From assembly GCA_947177115.1 (NCBI GenBank), contig CAMWTG010000159.1, forward strand, positions 1 to 6,555: a stretch of DNA of 6,555 bases. The letters are read 5' to 3'. Below the pieces are notes generated by a model. The model saw only the letters and a program-made list of their open reading frames with translations, had not been told where the DNA came from and searched no databases. Numbering within the stretch: the first letter of the stretch is position 1; every line of letters starts with the position of its first letter. Shown piece by piece: positions 6,307 through 6,555 of this stretch. Origin of the DNA: an uncultured Clostridia bacterium (lineage in GTDB: Bacteria; Bacillota; Clostridia; Oscillospirales; Oscillospiraceae). The translations under genes were made by a program, and so were the position numbers.

Positions 6307-6555
6307 TTGAAGCTTTTGATTGTGCGGCACGGGGACCCGAATTATGAGATCGATTCCCTGACGGAAAAGGGATGGCGGGAGGCGGAGCTGCTGGCCCGGC
6401 GGCTGGCGGAGACGGAGATAAAGGAGTTCTACGTCTCCCCGCTGGGGCGGGCCAGGGATACCGCCTCGCTGACCCTGGAAAAGCTGGGGAGGACGGCTGT
6501 CGAGTGCCCGTGGCTGCGGGAATTTGACGCGCCCATCCGCCGTCCGGACGTACCG
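6307..6555 (+). CDS. Histidine phosphatase family protein (phosphoglycerate mutase-like), 3' partial
   Basis: The first 83 codons of a histidine-phosphatase superfamily (branch 1) enzyme, a cytoplasmic phosphatase or mutase that works through a phospho-histidine. It opens with the strand KLLIVRHGDP, with the catalytic His at residue 8 in the RHG signature. LTEKGWREAELLARRL at residues 18-33 matches the conserved helix after it, and YVSPLGRARDTA at 42-53 carries the conserved Ser-Pro-x-x-Arg-Ala phosphate-binding segment. The start is a TTG with a strong ribosome binding site, and a clear promoter lies just upstream, so it is probably an independent transcription unit and not part of the sugar locus. 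The second catalytic His lies past the window end. The substrate cannot be named; members range from phosphoglycerate mutases to cobalamin-pathway and sugar phosphatases. Confidence 0.88.
   Translation, partial: MKLLIVRHGDPNYEIDSLTEKGWREAELLARRLAETEIKEFYVSPLGRARDTASLTLEKLGRTAVECPWLREFDAPIRRPDVP

Overview
The window is a GC-rich stretch carrying six genes, all on the + strand. Third codon positions are mostly G or C. Strong AGGAGG-type ribosome binding sites, two lipoprotein signal regions, and an AraNPQ-like transporter that lacks its own ATPase gene all point to a high-GC member of the Clostridia. A gut Oscillospirales-type bacterium would fit. This taxonomic call is inference; no marker gene is present.

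Layout. Positions 2-1357 hold the 3' part of a lipoprotein sugar-binding protein of a CUT1-type ABC importer; its 5' end lies outside the window. A 167-base gap full of inverted repeats (1358-1524) separates it from two permease genes (1525-2463 and 2479-3345). Four bases later begins a cytoplasmic GH43-family glycoside hydrolase (3350-4675). A 12-bp perfect hairpin (4702-4730) follows. Then comes a second GH43 enzyme (4754-6223), this one with a lipoprotein signal peptide and a C-terminal beta-barrel-type domain. After an 83-base gap containing a good sigma-A type promoter (6241-6269), a histidine-phosphatase gene begins with a TTG codon at 6307 and runs off the window end.

How the genes may work together. 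The first five genes look like one pentose-oligosaccharide utilisation locus, most likely for arabinan or a related arabinose-containing glycan. The surface-anchored GH43 enzyme would cut polymer outside the membrane, and the binding lipoprotein would capture the oligosaccharides. The two permeases would import them with a shared ATPase encoded elsewhere, and the cytoplasmic GH43 enzyme would finish the cleavage. The set resembles araN-araP-araQ plus arabinanase genes of Bacillus subtilis, but the substrate is inferred from family membership only. The histidine phosphatase has its own promoter and is probably an unrelated neighbour.

No mobile element, CRISPR array, tRNA or rRNA was seen, and no stretch over 300 bases lacks a gene. 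Nothing here is clearly a new system. The most notable points are the hairpin cluster behind the binding-protein gene, the shortened C-terminal domain and loop insertion in the cytoplasmic GH43 enzyme, and a damaged-looking signal peptide at the window's left edge.
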